Under the pieces are notes generated by a model. The model was not told where the DNA came from. It saw nothing but the letters and a program-made list of their open reading frames with translations, and ran no database searches. Of a stretch of DNA of 8,210 nucleotides, positions 6,201 to 8,210 are shown piece by piece. Position 1 is the stretch's first letter; the number at the start of each line of letters is the position of its first letter. Origin of the DNA: Microbacteriaceae bacterium (GTDB lineage Bacteria > Actinomycetota > Actinomycetes > Actinomycetales > Microbacteriaceae). The position numbers and the translations under genes are program-made. The stretch covers positions 1,633 to 9,842 of the forward strand of contig WOYR01000109.1 in the NCBI GenBank assembly GCA_011620705.1, written 5' to 3'.

Positions 6201-8210
6201 CCTGTGGTCCTCTACCGGCGCGCAGCTCGCGACGGCCACATTCGCCGACGAGACCACCGGCGGCTGGCAGACGGTCTACCTCAGCCAGCCGGTCGCGGTC
6301 ACGGCGGGCACGCAGTACGTCGCGTCCTACCGCACGACCAGCGGTAGTTACTCGATCACTGCGGGCGAGTTCGGCTCCGCGTACACGAGCGGCTCCCTGA
6401 CTGTGCCGCCACGAGGCGCCGTCTACAACTACGGAACCGGTTTCCCGACCTCGACGTCGACGACCAACTACTACGTCGACGTCCTGTTCGCGGCGGGCGG
6501 CGGATCCACGCTCCCGAGCGTGGTCTCGCACGCACCCGACACCGATGCGTCCGGGATCGGCACCTCCGCGACCATCAGTGCCGTGCTGTCGGCGGATCCG
6601 GGCAGCCCCGTCCCCACCATCTCTGTCACCTCTGGCAGCACGACGGTCGCCGGCACGACGAGTTACAACGCGACGTCGAAGACGCTGACCTTCGCACCGG
6701 CAGCAGCCCTTGCGGCATCCAGCGCGTACTCCGTCGTGGTGGCATCCGGGTCGACGGCGCTCGTGGGCGGCACATGGTCGTTCACCACCGCGCCGCCGGT
6801 CACCGGCGGCACGGCATACAATCTGATCACGGGGACTCCTGCCACGCCATCTGTCGACGACTCCGATCCCGTCGAGCTGGGGATGGCGTTCACGCCGTCC
6901 CAGTCCGGCACCGTGAACGCGGTCAGCTTCTACAAGGGCGCTGGGAACACGGGAACCCACACAGGGTCGATCTGGTCGTCGACCGGAACCCGGCTCGCGA
7001 CGGTGACGTTCACCGGCGAGACGGCGACCGGATGGCAGATCGCCACTCTGGCGACCCCGCTCTCCCTCGTCGCGGGCACCAAGTACGTCGTCTCGTACTA
7101 CGCGCCCATGGGCCACTACTCGGCGACGTCCGGCTACTTCAGCGTCCCCCGCACCAGCGGGCCGCTGACCGCGGACCCGTCCGGGAACGGTCGCTACCTG
7201 TACGCCACGGGGGGTGGATTTCCCACGGGGAGCTACCAGTCGACGAACTACTTCGTCGATGTGACCTTCGTCACCTCGGCCGCCCAGGGGGCGGTCACCG
7301 TCGTCTCGACCGCGCCGGCGTCCGGGGCGACCGATACCGGCACGACCGCGCCCGTGTCCGCCGTCATGTCCGGCGAGGGCACGGGCGGAACGCCCACCAT
7401 CACCCTCACCGGTCCGAGCGGTGCAGTGACCGGCACGTCGACGTACGACACCGTTAGCCATACCGCGGTGTTCACGCCGGCGGCCGAGCTGTCGGGCACC
7501 ACGGCGTACACCGCGACGGTGTCCGTGGCGGGAGCCACTCTCGATGGCGGGACCTGGTCGTTCACGACGGGCGCCGCCAGCACGGCGACGTACTCGCTGA
7601 TCACAGCGACCCCGTCGACACCGGCCGAGAACGACTCCGATGCGGTGGAGCTCGGCATGGCGTTCAGCTCATCTCAGATCGGAACGGTCAGTGCGATCCG
7701 CTTCTACAAGGGCACCGGCAACACGGGGACGCACACGGGATCGCTGTGGTCGTCGACGGGGACGCGACTCGCCACCGTCACCTTCACGGGTGAGACGGCG
7801 ACGGGCTGGCAGACGGCGAACCTCGCGACCCCGTACCCGGTGACGGCCGACACGACATACGTCGTCTCGTACTTCGCGCCGAACGGGCACTATGCGGACA
7901 CGGGTGCGTACTTCACGGTCCCGAGGGTCGTCGGTCCGCTGACCGCGGACCCGTCGAACGGTCGCTACCTGTATTCGACGACGGGTGGTTTCCCGAGCTC
8001 GACGTACAACTTCACGAACTATTCCGTGGACGTCGAGTTCAACACGGGCTCGGCGCCGGTTGCCACCCCGACCCCGACGCCGACCCCGACCCCGACGCAG
8101 ACCCCGACGCCGACCCCTACGCCGACGCCGACCGCGACGCCGACCCCCACGCCGACCCCGACCCCGACCCCGACGCCCACAGCGCCGGCCGTGACCCTCG
8201 GGGCCGTGGC
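3280..8210 (+). CDS. Giant secreted N,N-dimethylformamidase-like protein with four DUF4082 domains (3'-partial)
   Basis: The frame stays open from ATG 3280 to the window end, giving at least 1,643 codons with no C-terminus seen. A signal peptide ends near A55 (APAAAA|TDP). Residues about 65-545 match the N,N-dimethylformamidase large-subunit-like domain: NSKPGTDPSVWDI, GFATDISVN and YRTGYYQGLGAR early, then DPTWEAYNAYGG, VGHDEYW (302-308) and LSGNEVYWHTR (329-339). Dimethylformamidase binds a single iron through Tyr and Glu side chains; the Tyr and Glu in these motifs are candidates, but I did not align them. An Ig-like domain follows (558-652). Then come DUF4082 domains at about 655-812, 923-1070, 1180-1330 and 1437-1587. 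Three Big_5-like Ig domains separate them (818-914, 1076-1171, 1337-1431). A Thr-Pro tract begins at 1595. C833 and C921 flank the first Big_5-like unit and could form a disulfide. The gene starts 4 nt after the transferase stop. An alternative TTG at 3346 gives a more compact signal peptide of about 33 residues. Neither start has a good Shine-Dalgarno. The likely role is extracellular amide hydrolysis or glycan binding; the substrate is unknown. Confidence 0.95.
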   Translation, partial: MFHLSARIPQLTRRPEAGVSAVLRTRGTKAVATAAALGLLAGALIGLTAAPAAAATDPCGTGGNKISCENSKPGTDPSVWDIGEEAGDSSIQGFATDISVNVGSTVGFKIDTDASAYTVAIYRTGYYQGLGARFIANVTPSVALPQTQPPCAWDVTTELTDCGNWAQSASWTVPSTAVSGVYVALLRRTDTGGESQMLFIVRDDSSHSDVLFQTSDPTWEAYNAYGGSDFYQGAANGRAYKVSYNRPLITRANGTNHDNYFASEFAQVQFLERNGYDISYQAGVDTDRYGSLLRNHKVFLSVGHDEYWSTGQRANVEAARDAGVNLQFLSGNEVYWHTRYEASTVDQSSNGYRTLVSYKETWSNGKIDPTSTWTGTWRDPRFAPTSAGAGTPENALTGTMYMANFDDLPITVTSDQGKTRLWRGTSLTSLSAGSSAALAPHTVGYESDEVADNGFSPAGQIYLSTTVGSTPQELQDFGSVVLPGSTTHHLSLYRAASGALVFGAGTIQWAWGLTQNHDGDGAPADPRMQQAQVNLLADMGAQPSTLMAGLVPATMSTDHAAPTVTVSAPSVNSTIGNGTTVTVTGTAQDVGGVVAGVEVSTDGGVSWHTATGTASWTYSYSQSGTDSQAVEVRATDDGANTSTPTEVPLTVIGPYSVFGSDAPATADTIDSGDTSSVELGLRFTPDVSGFVTGVRFYKSTANTGVHSGSLWDTAGNQLAKVTFTNETASGWQTTLFSAGVKVTAGQAYVVSYTAPAGHYSAKSYYWAYSSRLSPPLTVAHGYGLPSPGVYGGTGAFPNQSYQDTNYYVDAVFSTQDSTPIAVVTRDPVANSTCVAPTAAVTAVLSGGVSSASLALKTAAGTTVAGTSAYDAAAQKLAFTPGSALALSTSYTATITATGLAGPLASGNTWTFTTAASATPSCPTTILPSTDVPDVLQVQDSAVTLGVTFSSSIDGTIVGMKFYKGPGNTGAHDGTLWSSTGAQLATATFADETTGGWQTVYLSQPVAVTAGTQYVASYRTTSGSYSITAGEFGSAYTSGSLTVPPRGAVYNYGTGFPTSTSTTNYYVDVLFAAGGGSTLPSVVSHAPDTDASGIGTSATISAVLSADPGSPVPTISVTSGSTTVAGTTSYNATSKTLTFAPAAALAASSAYSVVVASGSTALVGGTWSFTTAPPVTGGTAYNLITGTPATPSVDDSDPVELGMAFTPSQSGTVNAVSFYKGAGNTGTHTGSIWSSTGTRLATVTFTGETATGWQIATLATPLSLVAGTKYVVSYYAPMGHYSATSGYFSVPRTSGPLTADPSGNGRYLYATGGGFPTGSYQSTNYFVDVTFVTSAAQGAVTVVSTAPASGATDTGTTAPVSAVMSGEGTGGTPTITLTGPSGAVTGTSTYDTVSHTAVFTPAAELSGTTAYTATVSVAGATLDGGTWSFTTGAASTATYSLITATPSTPAENDSDAVELGMAFSSSQIGTVSAIRFYKGTGNTGTHTGSLWSSTGTRLATVTFTGETATGWQTANLATPYPVTADTTYVVSYFAPNGHYADTGAYFTVPRVVGPLTADPSNGRYLYSTTGGFPSSTYNFTNYSVDVEFNTGSAPVATPTPTPTPTPTQTPTPTPTPTPTATPTPTPTPTPTPTPTAPAVTLGAV
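3316..3347 (+). terminator. Terminator-like hairpin overlapping the 5' end of the large secreted-protein gene
   Basis: CGCCGGCC (3316-3323) and GGCCGGCG (3327-3334) form a perfect 8-bp GC stem with a CGA loop, extendable by one G-U pair. TTT follows at 3335-3337 and TTTT at 3344-3347. It lies 41-72 nt after the sugar transferase stop, the usual place for an intrinsic terminator, but its T-run is interrupted. It lies within codons 13-23 of the downstream gene if that starts at 3280. It may be an attenuator, a weak terminator, or evidence that the gene starts at TTG 3346. Confidence 0.45.
5242..8040 (+). repeat. Alternating DUF4082 / Ig-like domain repeats within the large gene
   Basis: Four DUF4082 units lie at about 5242-5715, 6046-6489, 6811-7269 and 7588-8040. 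Ig-like spacers lie at 5731-6021, 6505-6792 and 7288-7572. Each DUF4082 unit carries the pattern FYK, NTG.H.G..W, a short turn, then TF..ET..GWQ, and ends in NYxVDV.F (NYYVDAVF in unit 1). Each Big_5-like spacer ends in TW(S/T)FTT. Units 3 and 4 are nearly identical in protein across the GNTGTHTGS to GETATGWQ block. Units 1 and 2 are more divergent, and unit 2 lacks the GPLTADPS segment found in 3 and 4. The layout is typical of a modular exported protein grown by domain duplication. Confidence 0.85.
8065..8187 (+). repeat. Thr-Pro low-complexity tract
   Basis: Alternating ACC/ACG and CCG/CCC codons encode a (Thr-Pro)n run, broken once by Gln and once by Ala. Such tracts act as extended, often O-glycosylated linkers in secreted actinobacterial proteins, separating a catalytic or binding part from a C-terminal domain or wall anchor. 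What follows here lies outside the window. At the DNA level it is a near-tandem 6-bp repeat likely to vary in length by slippage or to be mis-assembled. Confidence 0.9.

Noticed and set aside
4150..7461. A 1,103-codon open frame on the minus strand, antisense to the large secreted-protein gene.
   Set aside because: It lies opposite clear DMFase-like, Ig-like and DUF4082 domains and its product is a low-complexity Arg/Gly-rich string. Long antisense frames are expected in high-GC3 genes because stop codons become rare.

Overview
The window is high-GC, high-GC3 DNA typical of an actinobacterium. The promoter shape (TTGACC, 17 bp, TAGCCT), an LAxTG-type cell-wall sorting signal and the gene types suggest a Microbacteriaceae-like organism, but the genus cannot be read from the sequence. 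The locus concerns the cell surface and exopolysaccharide. I see no tRNA, rRNA, IS element, phage gene or CRISPR array.

Layout. (1) Minus strand, about 11-1135: a secreted, sortase-anchored protein with a DUF3494 ice-binding-like domain, one Ig-like domain and a C-terminal LAETG signal. (2) 1136-1745: a 610-bp divergent intergenic region. It holds two TGTACA palindromes 42 bp apart, a 66-nt nested inverted repeat around a perfect 14-bp palindrome, a good sigma70-type promoter reading right, and a leader of about 195 nt that may encode a 37-codon peptide. (3) Plus strand, 1746-3275: a complete polyprenyl-phosphate sugar-1-phosphate transferase, the enzyme class that starts exopolysaccharide or capsule repeat-unit assembly. 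(4) Plus strand, 3280 to beyond the window end: a very large secreted multidomain protein. It starts with a signal peptide and an N,N-dimethylformamidase large-subunit-like domain. An Ig-like domain follows, then four DUF4082 domains alternating with three Ig-like (Big_5/SbsA type) domains, then a long Thr-Pro tract. Its C-terminus is not in the window.

The membrane transferase probably initiates a surface glycan. The large secreted protein lies 4 nt behind it, so it may be co-expressed and may bind or modify that glycan or another amide substrate outside the cell. That functional link is inference. A terminator-like hairpin sits inside the 5' end of the large gene, so co-transcription is uncertain and its true start (ATG 3280 or TTG 3346) is unresolved.

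The least explained element is the dimethylformamidase-like/DUF4082 protein: a large modular exoprotein whose substrate and role in an exopolysaccharide locus are not evident from sequence. The rest of the window belongs to recognisable families.
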